Shown piece after piece: positions 12,201 through 24,283 of a stretch of DNA of 64,000 nt; the first letter of the stretch is position 1; each line of letters begins with the position of its first letter. The position numbers and the translations under genes were made by a program. The stretch covers positions 1,726,555 through 1,790,554 of the forward strand of contig JAQGEQ010000299.1 of the NCBI GenBank assembly GCA_034620365.1, in the 5' to 3' direction. Source of the DNA: Pegea sp. RAD2-039 (taxonomy: Eukaryota > Chordata > Thaliacea > Salpida > Salpidae). The notes below the pieces were generated by a model. The model worked only from the letters and a program-made list of their open reading frames with translations, had not been told where the DNA came from and did no database searches.

Positions 12201-15200
12201 CTCCAAATATATGATAGTACTTATCTGGAACACCCTTCCATTGAACATCTTATGGAATTGACAGGAGCTTCATCTCAAATCAAACAACGCACTCTTACTA
12301 ATGTAGTCAAGCGAAGAAGAACAAGAGCTATTCGATCAAAAAAAGTAGAAACATCTTGATGAGCTTGTTAAAAAGCCTTTTTCATTGATAATTATTATTA
12401 AGCTAAAACTTTAACAAATTTCTAAACCATTTATCTTAATTTTCAGCAAAAAGCTATTCCAGTAGTTACTTCAAAGATAGTTGGAGAGATGATGAAAGAC
12501 CTCCATGGAAACAGCAATGGTTCTAAAGAAAGTTTGAACAAATCTATAGATCGGTACTATTTACTCAATTGATGAAATTACGGCATCTATTAATACTTAG
12601 TTTACTGATACAAAAGTTTATATTATTCGAAGATATTTACTAACTAAATAAAACTGTATAGCCACTGAAACTAGCTGCTGATGATCAAACTGATTAATTT
12701 TTAACGAATGAAATTGTAATTTCATTGCATAATTAATTTTTTTTTAATTTGTCTACAAACAGAATGGAGCCGATTGACAAAGAAGAACATAACTTCCTAG
12801 GCCAAATATTAAAAGTAAGAAAAAATCCCCTAATTTTTAAAACGTTTTAATAAGAATTGAAGTTAAATAGTTTTGCAAGCTTATTTAAATGCAAAAAAGT
12901 AAAAATTGAAAGACAGTAAATTGAATCTTAAGATTATTTTATTTTGACGTTACAGAGTAAACGAGAACGATTAAGAAGGAACGATAAGCCACTAAAAGTA
13001 GAAAGAAATAGTTATATTTTACACGATGCATCAAAAATCTATTATGAAGATGTAAGAAATGGCCAGCAAAAGTTTAACGTATTTGATTGTATCTCAATTC
13101 CAAAAACAAATGTCGACAAACAAAGATTTGGTTATATTGTAAATATCTTCACCTACGATGATGATGATAACAATGATGATGACGATAAGCTGCCATATGC
13201 TCATATTATTCTTATGATTTCATCGCGATCGACGTTTCTATCAGATTTTGGTGACCCCAATGAATTTTTTTTAACCAAACAGTGTTGTGACGTGCTTTTA
13301 ACCGAAGGCATAAGTAAATTATCGATTGAATATTTAAACCTACCAACTGATTTCAATGAAAACGAAGATACTCCTTACCGGCGTTCAAGACATAGCAAGT
13401 TTTTTTACAAACTGTGGTACACCGAGAAAACGGCAAGATTCGAAGACTTGCCACAAATAATTTCAGATCCACCAGTAGAAGAATATGTTGAGTGTTATTT
13501 GTGTGAAGAAAAAGCTATCAAAAAAAAGAAGGAAAGTTTAACATTTGGTAAAAGTTTAATTAAAAAAGGGGAGTATTATACATATAAATCATTTAGATAC
13601 AAAGGAGAGACGTTTTCAGTTGAAGATGCGATATTTTTGAAGCCTGGATCATTTAGTTTTAACTTAAAAAAATCAAAAATACGGAAAAAACCCAATATTC
13701 CGAAAGAAGATGTTGACGAAGAATTGTATCCTGAATATCGACGAAAAAACTTCTTTGTAAGAAGCAGTGCTTGTGATGTTGGTAAACCATTTCAAATTGG
13801 CTTAATCAAATTGATCTTTGGTAACGAAGAGAGAGAAGAACTATCCCTTCTTATTCAAAAGTTCTATCGACCAGAAGACACAATCTTACAACCGGATGAT
13901 TATGTTACTAAGGGTCTTAATGAAGTTTTTTATAGTGAAGAGATTAAACAAGTTGAAATTAGTAATATCATAAAAAAATGCTCTCTTCACTACAGTGAAA
14001 AGCATGAAGAGTATAAGGAACTTGATCAAATGCTACAGCCAAGATTTTACTACAAACAAATGTTTGATGCAAAATCTAAAATGTTTACTGATGCACCCGA
14101 AAGTTGTTCTTCAACAGTTGAACGAAAAACACCATCGTTTAAAAAGTTGGTTACTATGGAAGTATTTGCTGGTTGTGGCGGCTTATCAGAAGGATTGAAA
14201 CAAGCAGGAGTGGCAGATGTAAAATATGCTATTGAAATAGATTCAAGTGCAGCTGAATCTTACAAAAGAAACAATCCACAAACCAAAGTATACACAGAAG
14301 ATAGCAGCATCGTATTTAGGGACTTGTTGTCAGGATCAGAAGAAGTGAAGAAACAATATCCTCGTAAAGGAGAAATCGAGCTTCTTTGTGGTGGGCCACC
14401 TTGCCAAGGTTTTAGTGGAATAAATCGTTTCAGTACAGAACATAGTTCAAAGTTAAAAAACGATTTAATTTCTGGATTCTTATCCTATTGCGACTACTAC
14501 CGTCCTCGCTTTATAATTATGGAAAATGTTCGAAGGCTGGTAACTCATTCTAAAGGAAATTTTTTAAGAGTCATAATGGCTATTTTACTTCGTTTGAATT
14601 ACCAATGCACTTTTGCAATTTTACAAGCTGGCCACTACGGGGCACCTCAAACACGCACTCGAGCAATAATTCTTGCCGCTACCCCGGGTGAAAAGCTTCC
14701 TTTATACCCCGAACCCTTGTATACTTTTTATAGAAAATTCCTCAAAGTTAATTTGGGAGAAAAGGTTTATGTTAATAACATTGTTAATGCGGAAAGTGCA
14801 CCAATGCGACATATAACAATAAGAGATGCTATTTCTGATCTGCCTAAAGTTACTTTAAGCTCAACTGAAATTGAAAATGAAAGTAAACAGACAGCTGACT
14901 ATACTATGGAGCCGAAAACTTCTTTTCAGCAAAATATTAGACGTGGCTCTAATGTTTTGAGTGATCATTATTGCCAGATCTTGACACCCTTAACTCAAGC
15001 AAGAATTGAGCACATTCCTAAAACCCCTGGATGTGATTGGAGAGATTTGCCCAATAAAAGGGTAAGGCTTAGTGATGGATCATATTCAGACATACTTCAA
15101 TACAAATACGATTACGTTTACAAAGGAAGGAAGCAACGAGGAGTTTGTAATTGTGTAATTACAGGAGAATGCGACAAAGAAGATAAACAATCTAAAACTC

Positions 15201-15514
15201 TTATTCCTTGGTGTTTACCTCACACTGCAGATACCAGCAATAATTGGGCAGGGTTGTTTGGGAGAGTTGCTTTGGATGGGTTTTTCATGACTTTGATAAC
15301 TGTGGCAACTCCTTTAGCTAAACAAGGAAACGTTTTACATCACGATGAAGATCGTCCAGTTTCTATTAGAGAGTGTGCACGGTCCCAAGGATTCCCTGAT
15401 CATTATCGCTTTTGTGGAACTATCAGAGAGAAGTATTGTCAGATAGGGAACGCAGTTCCTCTTCAAATGGCAAGAGCAATTGGTTTGGAATTAATTCGCT
15501 GCATCGAATTCTAA
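9283..15514 (+). CDS. DNMT1: DNA (cytosine-5)-methyltransferase 1, lacking the CXXC domain
   Basis: Maintenance DNA methyltransferase, which copies CpG methylation after replication in the nucleus. Nine exons fit by GT-AG sites and phase: 9283-9360, 10102-10143, 11183-11321, 11381-11548, 11708-11988, 12201-12344, 12447-12553, 12763-12814 and 12956-15514, giving 1189 aa. A basic N-terminus (KRKR) leads to an RFTS domain at about 41-300, with Cys42 and Cys45 and the motif HAQFIVDQ. Two BAH domains follow at about 361-530 and 540-718. The catalytic domain has motif I EVFAGCGG from 738, motif IV GGPPCQG with catalytic Cys820, ENVR, QTRTR, RECARSQGFPD and QIGNAVP. No CXXC finger, DMAP1-binding region or PCNA box is visible. 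Only 141 bp separate the RFTS end from the BAH1 exon, so no CXXC exon is hidden there. The BAH1 loop holds an Asp-rich run. The exon 6 donor (GTAGAA) is weak, and exon 1 is the least certain. Confidence 0.95.
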
Positions 15515-17871
15515 TTTCATATTGATGTTGAGAATACTTTCCACTAATTTTGATTACTTTCTAACCTTAGTCATCTAACGTTTTACTAAACGCATCATGT
15601 TTTAATCTGTTTATCCTATTTCTTAATTAGTCTATACATTTTATGCACTAAATACTGTTAGCTAATTTTTGTCCTCTTATATTTTTCTCAAAAATCTTTT
15701 TTAATAATCAAACAACTTTTTAAGTAAACATAATATTGTGCAAGAAACGACGTTTTAATCAATAACCATTCAATTCCTTAAGATCATGTTTAAGACTTTG
15801 CTATTGAGATACACCAATAAAACCGAAATTGTGAAACCCTTTTTCTTATGATCATCTCTTTCTTCGACTTTCTTGGAGTCGACGATTTGAAGACAAATTA
15901 TTTATGAAAAATATACTCGATTTCAATCAAGTTTATAATAAATCATTAATCTTTTTACTACACTTTAATGTTTAATCTTCATTTATCTTTATTTTGACTG
16001 CAGAAAGGCAGTTTTTGCTGTTTTTATTGTAAAAAAAGATTAAAAATATTTTTCATGTTAGAATAATAGCTTCTTTCTTCAAATATTATTTATTTTATCA
16101 CAATTACGCATTTTGATCAGAAAAATCATTAGTACATAGCATAAAATGTCAGGAAAATAAATAGCTTTATTGTCATTTACGGTTATAAAAGGAAGTAAAA
16201 TCCTTTTAAAGTATTACAGAGTGATTTCATTTAGTCTGAAAAAGTTTGAGATCAGATTTTTACAAAATTTTGAGAAAACTTGAATTATTTGGTTTGTGTA
16301 ATATGTACGTGGTGATTTGTTATATAAACTTGAAAGTATGGACTACAGTTATATTGATTGATTACTAGATCATCATGTCTTAAGATTTCTCTTTACGAGA
16401 GCATTATTTCACTACAAACTACAACAAAAAGTAAAACTGAAGAACCAAACTGAAGAACCCACAGAAAACCTGTACACAAGTAATCGAAGAAAAGCGTATG
16501 CTTGCTTTCGAATAACATTTACCGATACGGCAAGATAATCTCTTATTTTAAATTTCAAATATATTACACTTAATAGTTGTGAGTTCAAATCTTACCTTGT
16601 CGTCGAAAACATGGTGTACGGCGCTCTATTACACAACCTATCGAAAGTGGATAGTATTTTTCCTGATTATAAGTGAATCGTTTAACCACTTGGCTGCTTC
16701 GAAGTAATCGTTGACCTAAAATCTGCAATCCCTTGACCTTCGTGTCACTATTCCAAGTCACTTGGTTGTGTCACTAAACAGCAGATCTAAAGAGTGGGAT
16801 AGTTCAGCCCACACTACTCCCCATCAAGATAAAAGCCCTTGCATATAGAGATACACATCTAACATAGAGATACCTTTATATGTCTATGTTAGCTTTATTT
16901 ATTCTTATTTCCTCTAGTTCTTTCTACTGGTTCAGCATTCAGATGCTCTAATATCGGACTTAACTACCTTCAGTTTGAAATGAGAATATTTATCTCTAGT
17001 TGTCTAGTGGCTATAAGTTTGATACTAAGATCTCTGTACTCTCTTGAAGGTACATAAGTTTTTGAAGGGCTCCAGTAATTACTAGATTCTTGAGAATACT
17101 TCCTTTTAGAGATGAGATCTTAAAATGAGTTTGAAGAAGGTTCACTGTTGGTCATCCGACATTAGTACGATTCTTTTCTCTTCATTATCTTCTCAGGTTA
17201 GCAATTACCCCCCCCCTCATCCTTGATGCATATATTAATTCTGCACCAGAACAAGTCAAGAAGTCCACTAAGAGATTATTCTGATTGCTATCTTCCTTTT
17301 TGACCTTACTTTAGAATTAAGGATTCGTGACCTGTTGCGTTCCTATTCCTAATTCTATTATTTTTGTCCTATACTCTGGTTCCTGAAAGTGAAATATAAA
17401 CAACGCTAATCCAATATCAACACCTACCCATATTAAACCTGAGTGATACTTCCTGATAATATATGCTATCCTGCGATGAGTTCCTTCCGAGAAGTACGAA
17501 GGCTTATTTTAATAAGACTAAGTATTGTAATATTTATTTTACTTATATTACGAAGAGTCAATTTCTCTTCCTACTCTTTTAACATATTCTTCTTGTCTAA
17601 CTTCATTAGAGTCTGTTTCTTGTTAAGATTCTTAAGAAGGATACCTGTTGAGAAGCCTTATTTGTCTTCTTCTATAGTTATAAGCTTAATCTACTTTAAG
17701 ATAATTAGAGTTTCCATAATCCTTCCATAGTGAGTTTTTAGTTGAGAGCTATTAATTACCCTTGTACCTACTAAGTTCCAGGATGGAGCAATTCTCCACT
17801 CAGCTGAATTTCTTTAGATTAACTTCAGATCATTACAATGAAAAAGTAAAGGAGGAAGTTTTACTTTTTTT
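15515..17871. other. Intergenic region 3' of DNMT1
   Basis: An AATAAA at 15816-15821 is a plausible DNMT1 polyadenylation signal. Around 16583-16591 the word GTTCAAATC matches a tRNA-type B box (GWTCRANNC), so a decayed SINE is possible at about 16.5-16.9 kb, but no A box or tRNA fold is convincing. Between 16.9 and 17.8 kb the base composition changes and a hydrophobic open stretch of 95 codons occurs (17443-17730), which I could not identify. A run of nine C lies near 17209. Confidence 0.4.
15816..15821 (+). promoter_or_regulatory. Candidate polyadenylation signal of DNMT1
   Basis: This is a perfect AATAAA about 300 bp after the DNMT1 stop codon on the same strand, and the first one I found downstream. 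Such hexamers occur by chance in DNA this AT-rich, so it is only a candidate. Confidence 0.35.
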
Positions 17872-18068
17872 TATTTAATATTCTATGAAATTATTCAATG
17901 TTATATTGTATGGGTACTACTCAAATGACAAGTGTAACACCTTTTTCTTTTTATGTTAGATTCATATAATAAGTATTGTTAAAATAATATTATTTGTGAG
18001 AATGTATGTTAGCAAGAGGTGCTCTTTTCAGGCGATTTCCTTTGCGTTTATAGTAAAAAATAAATAAT
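17872..18068 (+). mobile_element. CR1-like retrotransposon 3' UTR remnant
   Basis: A 5'-truncated copy containing only the 3' untranslated region. It shares a long block with 56.62-56.80 kb (around TGTATGGGTACTACTCAAATG), then the family signature GTTAGCAAGAGGTGCTCTT and an A/T-rich tail. This UTR belongs to a different subfamily from elements A and C, because the upstream block is absent from them. Confidence 0.65.
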
Positions 18069-18906
18069 TGTTTAATTTAAAGTCATATGATAAAGTAAAG
18101 CCAAGTTCTCAAACTAAAGATGTTTGTGAAACAACAAATGTATTGTTGGAATATTGGTTTTAGGAAAGGGTAACCAATAATATAACAATTTTTTAGAAGT
18201 TAGCCTTGTAAAATATTTTTATAGTAATCTGGTCACAATAAAAATTTATCTTATTTGCTAATAACTCATTATTGCCAATTAGATGATAACTGTAAAACAT
18301 TAACTGATAATAAATGAATAGCCATCTAAAAATTAGTAACTTTGAAAATCAAAGCACTTATTGAAAAACTAAAAACTGTTCCAGAAGTTTGTTACTTTGA
18401 AAGCACTGTTCCGTACAATTGCTAATATCAAGTTTAAACTCACTTCTGCAGTTATTTTGTGGTGGCCTTTATCTTTCCTTAAAACTGAATATACTTTCGA
18501 AAAATGATCAATTTTAGATTATAAATAAACTGTACTATTAAAAAGTACATGATGTTATACACTCAAGCACAATTAACATTATTGAAAAAGATTTAATTTG
18601 GTTTGTTGTATAAATGCAAAGTTTTAAAAGTAAGTACTAATAACAAAATACAACAAACATATATCATCAGCTTATGACAATAAGGTTTTGCTAATTTTCT
18701 ATCTGTGCTATACTTATACATAAAGTGTATTTTTAAATATTAATTTTGACTAATAATTGGAAACCAAAAAAATTAACCAAAGTAATAAATATTGTGGTGA
18801 ACATAAGCTATAAATAATTCTATTTGAATAAGGTGTTTGAATAAGGAAGTGATTTGTTTAGTATATAGATACTATATATTGTGGTTGGTGACAGTAAAAA
18901 TCTTTT

Positions 18907-19956
18907 ATGCAAACTATGGTGGACTCACATAAAAGTGGCAAGACCTTACGCTCAAATATAAAGAAAAATCCTGATAAAGCGACTTCATCAAAACAAGCTT
19001 GCAATTGCCAATCCTGCAATAAAATTTGCTCTGGTGAAGATCCGGTAATTGAATGTTTCAAATGTCTCTCCTGCTTTCATCTCACCTGTAGTGACGTGAG
19101 CAAGAAAATTTATGATATACGTGATAACAACCAGATGAAGCAACTGGGATTTAAATGGTTCTGCATTAAATGTAGAACCATGGACACAGCAGCTCCCTCA
19201 TTCAATTCTAATCAAAACCAATCATCCGACATCAGCAAATCTGTATCTGGTGAATTAGCCAAACTTAAATTAGAAATTGCCAAAGATGTTGCCAAGATTA
19301 ACGAGAAGGTATCTAGTTTGTCCAAATCAATGGACGAACTGAATGTCTCAACAATGAAACAAGTCACATGGGTCTCGGTGGTCAGTGATCCCGGTTCCGA
19401 CAAAAATGCTAACATGGTGCAACTTCTTGCCATGAAGGTCACCGACACGCACAAAAAACTCACTTTAGACTATGAGGACAGACAAAATAATGTCACCATC
19501 TTTAATGTCTCTGAGACTTATAAAGATGATGACAGTGAGTTTTTTAATCAAATCTGCTCTCAAAGACTTTATTTTGTGGACGTTCCAAAGGTATCAATGA
19601 CCAGAATTGGAGCAAAAAGCTCAGATCATCAAAGACCGTTGAAAGTATCCTTTCAGGAAAATTGGAACAAACGCAAGCTTCTTGACAAACTGTATAATCT
19701 AAGGCTTGAGAAAAAATTCGAGCGCATTAGATTAGCACATGATATGTGTGAAGATGATCGCTTAGAAAATAAGCGTCTTCTAAGAGAGGCGTACAACCGA
19801 AATCAGAAGGAACAACCAACTGATTTCAAATGCAAAGTTCGAGGTCCGCCATGGGCCTTGAGAATTGTCAAGGTTTTTTCAAAAAACGGAGTGGCAAATA
19901 ATCACTGGACCCACATCTTCTTTTTTCAAACTCTCTTCGGACACACTTGTGAATAA
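18907..19956 (+). CDS. CR1-like ORF1 protein with PHD-type zinc finger (element A)
   Basis: Intact 349-aa ORF1 of a non-LTR retrotransposon, presumably an RNA-binding chaperone. Residues about 36-95 have the C4HC3 spacing of a PHD finger: CQSC, then ECFKC, HLTC and WFCIKC. A helical, probably coiled-coil segment follows (about 115-150, Leu/Ile/Lys/Glu-rich), then a conserved C-terminal block ending in VRGPPWALRIVK. PHD fingers are known in ORF1 of several CR1-group elements. Relative to element C the last 20 or so residues differ because of a small frame change, and they run into the start of ORF2. The ATG at 18907 matches the ORF1 start in element C by alignment. Confidence 0.85.
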   Translation: MQTMVDSHKSGKTLRSNIKKNPDKATSSKQACNCQSCNKICSGEDPVIECFKCLSCFHLTCSDVSKKIYDIRDNNQMKQLGFKWFCIKCRTMDTAAPSFNSNQNQSSDISKSVSGELAKLKLEIAKDVAKINEKVSSLSKSMDELNVSTMKQVTWVSVVSDPGSDKNANMVQLLAMKVTDTHKKLTLDYEDRQNNVTIFNVSETYKDDDSEFFNQICSQRLYFVDVPKVSMTRIGAKSSDHQRPLKVSFQENWNKRKLLDKLYNLRLEKKFERIRLAHDMCEDDRLENKRLLREAYNRNQKEQPTDFKCKVRGPPWALRIVKVFSKNGVANNHWTHIFFFQTLFGHTCE

Positions 19957-19979
19957 CCAAGATATCAATTTACAGAAGC

Positions 19980-22010
19980 CCATCATCAAATCTTACAAGC
20001 GTCAAAAAGACAATTCTTCAATCACTTTAGGTATGCTCTTCAACACACGGTCGATTATTAACAAAATTTTTCAATTGAAAGTTCTTTTGTATTCTCAAGA
20101 TTTCACATTTGTTTTTGTCACTGAAACTTGGTTGAAACCGTTTTATCCTGATTCTTTTCTGGTTGACGGTAATCGTTTTTGTGTTTTGCCTTGTGATAGA
20201 CTGTATGATAGAGGCGGCGGTGTTTGCGTAATTTACAAAATATCGCTTGCACCAAAGATCTCTAGAATTCAGATCGATCACATTAATTGTCCGAGGTTTG
20301 AGAATATTGCATTTGATTTTCATTACTCAAAGTTCAAATTCTCCCGTTTTTGTATATAACTATCTACCACCCTCTAAAACTAATGATGAGGTTACTGTTA
20401 ATGCCTTATTGAAGGTTCTGAAGAGTGTTGTGTGTCCTGAGTTATATATTTTTGGGGATTTTAATTTTAGTAAAATTGATTAGAACAACCCAATTTTAGC
20501 ATTTATTGGAAAATCGTTTAACTCGGATAGCGATAATACTAATTTACCCTTTCTAAGTCATGCGTTTGTAAGCTACGCCAATACCGATAACTTATCTCAG
20601 ATGGTTACTTTTCCGACCCAAGTTAGTGGTAATACTTTGGATCTTCTTATCACATCAAAACCCGAGAACATTATCTACGTTGATCAAAAAGAACCTTTTG
20701 TTTTGACATGCGATCACAATATGATTGAATTTAAGCTCCATCAAACTTTTTTATGAACGTTAAAACTTTAAACAGAAGAAATTTTTGCTGTAGAAATTAT
20801 AATGGCATTAACAAATTTCCATCAGATGTTGACTGAATTTCTGTTTTCAACTTTTCCGAAGACATCAATACTATTTACTCAAGGTTTACTAACATCGTTA
20901 AAGAGTCAATCGAAACCTTCATACCTTTCTATAGAGTTAACAAAAAACCACATTTGCCCAAAAATTTAAAGAATTACAACATTTAATAAACCTCATATAC
21001 AAACAAACTAAAACAGACCCTTCCATCAAATCTCTGTACAAAGATCTTTGTATAGTTTACAAGAAATCTATTTCCAATTTCTATTTAGGAAGAGAAAGTG
21101 CAGCTTTATCTTCACCTTGCAAGAAAACGTTTTTTGGTTTCATAAATCGCAAGCTTATGGCGAGATCTCAAATTTCTCACTTACTTGATAACAGCGACCA
21201 ACTTGTGATGGAACCAAAAAATGAAGCCGAGTTGCTAAACAATCAATTCTATAGCGTTTTTATAACCGATGATAGTAATACTCCTTCTCTTTCCTACTCC
21301 GACATTCTTACAAATGTCTCTGAGACGGTAGATCTTGACATAGCGGTCAATATAGTATCTAAGGCTATTTCTTCTTTAAAATCATCAGTTTCCAACACCC
21401 CAGATCAGATCCAAGCATTGTTTTTAAGAAAAACTAATTCCTCTTTATCACTACCATTATCGCTTTTCTTTAACATAGCTCTGAGGCGAGGAAGAGTTCC
21501 ACAAATTTGGAAGAAAGCTATTATTACTCAAATTCATAAAAAGGGTCCCAGGAACACCGCACTTAACTACAGATCAGTTTCGCTGACTTCAGTTATCTGC
21601 AAAACTGAAGAACATATCATTCACAATCATATGACCAGTCATTTGATGGATCACCATCTAATATCTGATGTCCAGCATGGCTTTATGAAACGGAGATCTT
21701 CCCTGACTCAACATCTCACTTTTCTTAATAAGCTAACTACGAAATTATCCTCAATTTTATTGACATTCAGTTTGATGATTTGTTTTCTATGAGTCCTTCC
21801 TTCAAGTTATATCAGCTCAGACGACACAAATTACACCTTAATAAGCCGATATCACCTGGTACATCGGTAAGAGCAAATTTTTTTTATACCGCACAATTAA
21901 TACATAGAATCAGCTGCCATCAGACATTGCCATGTTGAAGTCACTCTCATTGTTTAAGCAGAAGTTGAACCGTTATAATATTGCCAACATTGTCATTTCT
22001 AAACTGTGAT
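19980..22010 (+). pseudogene. CR1-like ORF2 remnant (endonuclease and truncated RT), element A
   Basis: Remains of the APE-type endonuclease: NTRSIINK, FVFVTETWL, GDFNFSKID and SGNTLDLLITS, then a degraded Asp-His motif (CDHNMIEFKL). The N-terminal part of the reverse transcriptase follows (21157 onward, LNYRSVSLTSV and HGFMKRRSS). Several frameshifts and stops separate these pieces. Near 21745-21755 the sequence jumps to text matching the last 250 bp of element C ORF2, so the catalytic palm is missing. Confidence 0.85.
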
Positions 22011-22915
22011 TTTTTTTCTCTTTTTATATATTATTAACATTCCATGTAATTGTTCACTGTTATATGCTTTGAGTGATATCGAAATACCATTTGTTTCATC
22101 TTTTACTTTCTATATTTTTGGATAAATAGATGTTATTTGTGAGAATAAGTATTAGCAAGAGGTACTCTCTTCAGGTACCCTCATTCGCAATGGATGTAAT
22201 AAATAAATACGAAAATGAAAATATTTTTATGAGATAAAACTGTGCTTTATAGAAGTTTCAAAGTTTTGAAGCTTTAAGGGCCACATTTTAAACCGAAGGC
22301 AGTAGAGAAACGCAGATTTTTACAGTAAAAGAAGTCATTAAAGTACAAAAACTCCACTGGCAACCAATTAATGACACTAATAGTGTCCAGAAGACTTAAA
22401 AAAGGCAAAAAATTGAACAGTTGAATCTAGTAATAAGAAAGCTCTAATAAAAGTAACTTTTTCATTTGAAACAATTCCGTTATCGTGAAAATATGTAAGT
22501 ATAAAATAGTTATATTAGCTGTATAGTTTTCAAATATTTATATATCAAGTAGATATGTCGCAAGATGTCTTATATTTCAAATCAAATATTTATCAAGAAA
22601 AACATTTTAAACAAAATAACCTCACTAATGGAAGTATTTTTATAACTAATTGACAATTTTCCACTTTAAAATGATTATTTACGTCACTATCTACAAAAAT
22701 GTAGCTTAAAATAATATGATTCATTCAATCAATAGGTTAGCTTAGGTAAAAAACATTTCAGCATTATTTGAATTTTTTAAAGAGTTGTTTAGAGAAAGAA
22801 GACATATGAAAGTAACAACTATAACTATCAAATCAGTGAACTGGTCTTATTTTGGAAGTTTTTTAATTACCAAATAAAGATTGAAATAGGCAAAGTAGAA
22901 TATATGAATACTCAC

Positions 22916-22944
22916 ACATAATTAGGAATTTCTCGGTCTTGCAT
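22916..22944 (-). pseudogene. Exon-1 relic of a small coiled-coil gene (second exon deleted)
   Basis: The minus strand reads ATG then QDREIPNYV and stops at a GTGAG donor, a 29-nt first exon identical in sense to that of the intact gene at 58299-58611. In this copy the sequence that would hold exon 2 is missing: 22846 joins directly to what is 58513 in the other locus, with a CTT shared at both ends. No substitute acceptor or coding sequence is seen downstream, so the gene is broken although its promoter and first exon survive. Confidence 0.75.
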
Positions 22945-23003
22945 TTTGAAACAATCAAAATTAATCTAAAAATCTTTTTTAAAACTTTTATAATAAACTC
23001 AAC

Positions 23004-23037
23004 AGCTGAAGTGGGTTATAAGACTGGTCTGTTTATA
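23004..23037 (-). promoter_or_regulatory. TATA box and initiator of the broken coiled-coil gene
   Basis: On the minus strand TATAAAC starts at 23037 and the A of TTCAGCT lies at 23007, exactly 30 bp downstream. This is the same geometry as in the intact paralogue at 58.7 kb. The ATG is about 60 bp further. Confidence 0.55.
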
Positions 23038-24283
23038 ACAACTCCTTTAAGTATGAAGAACTGAACTTTTTTCCAACTCTTTTAAGAAGAAGATCTTGTG
23101 AATCAGAAAAAAAAAAGAAAAAAAGAAGATATTACTCCAAATATCAGTTGAATTCATCATCAAAAGAATTGTAGTTTTAAAAAGTATGCGTCATTTGAAG
23201 AAAAAGGTGATTGGGTTAAAAGTAATTAAATCTATTTTCAAAGACGTCAAATAGTAATTATTCTCTTTTATTTCTTTTGTCATTTGTTTATTTAAAAAAG
23301 TTGTCTTTACTATTTAGGTAGCTGAAAATACCACTTTGAATAATATTTGGACTGACTAAACTCTTAAAAAAACTATAATTTAATCATATTATTAAGTTTA
23401 GTTTGTACTTTTTTTGTAAAAATAAAACTGTGCAAAACCACATTAGCTCATTAACATTATTTACACAAATAGTAATAACTAACAAAAGAATTAACAAAAA
23501 ACAGTAAGCAAAAAGAACCTTAAAAAAATAGAACCGTCCATATTACTATTTATTTAATTACTACTTTGGTTTTTTATTACCTTTCACATGTCAAAGTTCG
23601 AAACGCTTATGAGTAAATATGACTGATTAAACAGGTAGGCTGGAAAAAATCATAAAAAAAATTATCATCAAATGTTAAAACTAAGTTCGAATCATTTAGA
23701 AAATGAAATTTTTTTAACAGACCAAAACGGCCATATTTGTTTTTTCATTCAGTTTTTTTGACATAAAAGTCTATTAGGTTGTAAATTCAAGATTTTTATT
23801 ACTAAAAAATTACAGCTTACTTACAATTTTTTTAATGTAAGTTAATTTTTGGTATACTTCTTAAGATGTTAATTATTACATAATCATTTTAAAAACAATT
23901 TCTGTTTGAGTTGTTTCAAAGTTACATAACAAGAATCATAAAAAGTCCAAAAAACAATATTCAGAAAAAAATGTTTTATTAAATTGTGTTTAATTTGTAT
24001 ACAAACAGCAGATATACGGCATTAACTGATAAACAACTGAACATCTCAAATTAAAATCTTGGCTGAATTAGCAAAAAATAACAAAGTTTATAAAAAACTT
24101 AAATTGCTTCTTATACTCAAAATCAAAATGTTTTATAAACGCAAAATATAATATTTTTTGCTAAATTTGAATTATTCAAAGTTTTATAAGTTATACTTCG
24201 AATTCGAAGCTATGATTGAATAGTTGCTGTTTAGGTAGGACTTAATGACATTTTTTTTCTGAAACTTAAAAATAATTTGATCT

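Larger units (their letters stand above)
18817..22211 (+). mobile_element. CR1-like non-LTR retrotransposon, element A (internally deleted)
   Basis: Its boundaries come from comparison with the duplicate locus: flanking sequence up to 18813 continues at 57239, and sequence from about 22212 matches from 57244, so everything between is the insertion. It starts with ATTCTATTTGAA, like elements B and C, so the 5' end is intact. It carries an intact ORF1 and a broken ORF2. Compared with element C, about 880 bp coding for the reverse-transcriptase core, including the YADD box, are deleted near 21.75 kb, so it cannot mobilise itself. The 3' end is an ATAAATAAAT repeat after the family hairpin. Confidence 0.9.

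Noticed and set aside
16540-16860. Possible tRNA-derived SINE or tRNA gene
   Set aside because: Only a B-box-like GTTCAAATC at 16583 was found. No A box at the right distance, no acceptor stem and no cloverleaf.
17443-17730. 95-codon hydrophobic open frame on the plus strand
   Set aside because: It has no recognisable family. Reading it with the invertebrate mitochondrial code gave membrane-like text but no match to any mitochondrial gene I know, and neighbouring frames are full of stops. Not called as a gene or as a mitochondrial insertion.
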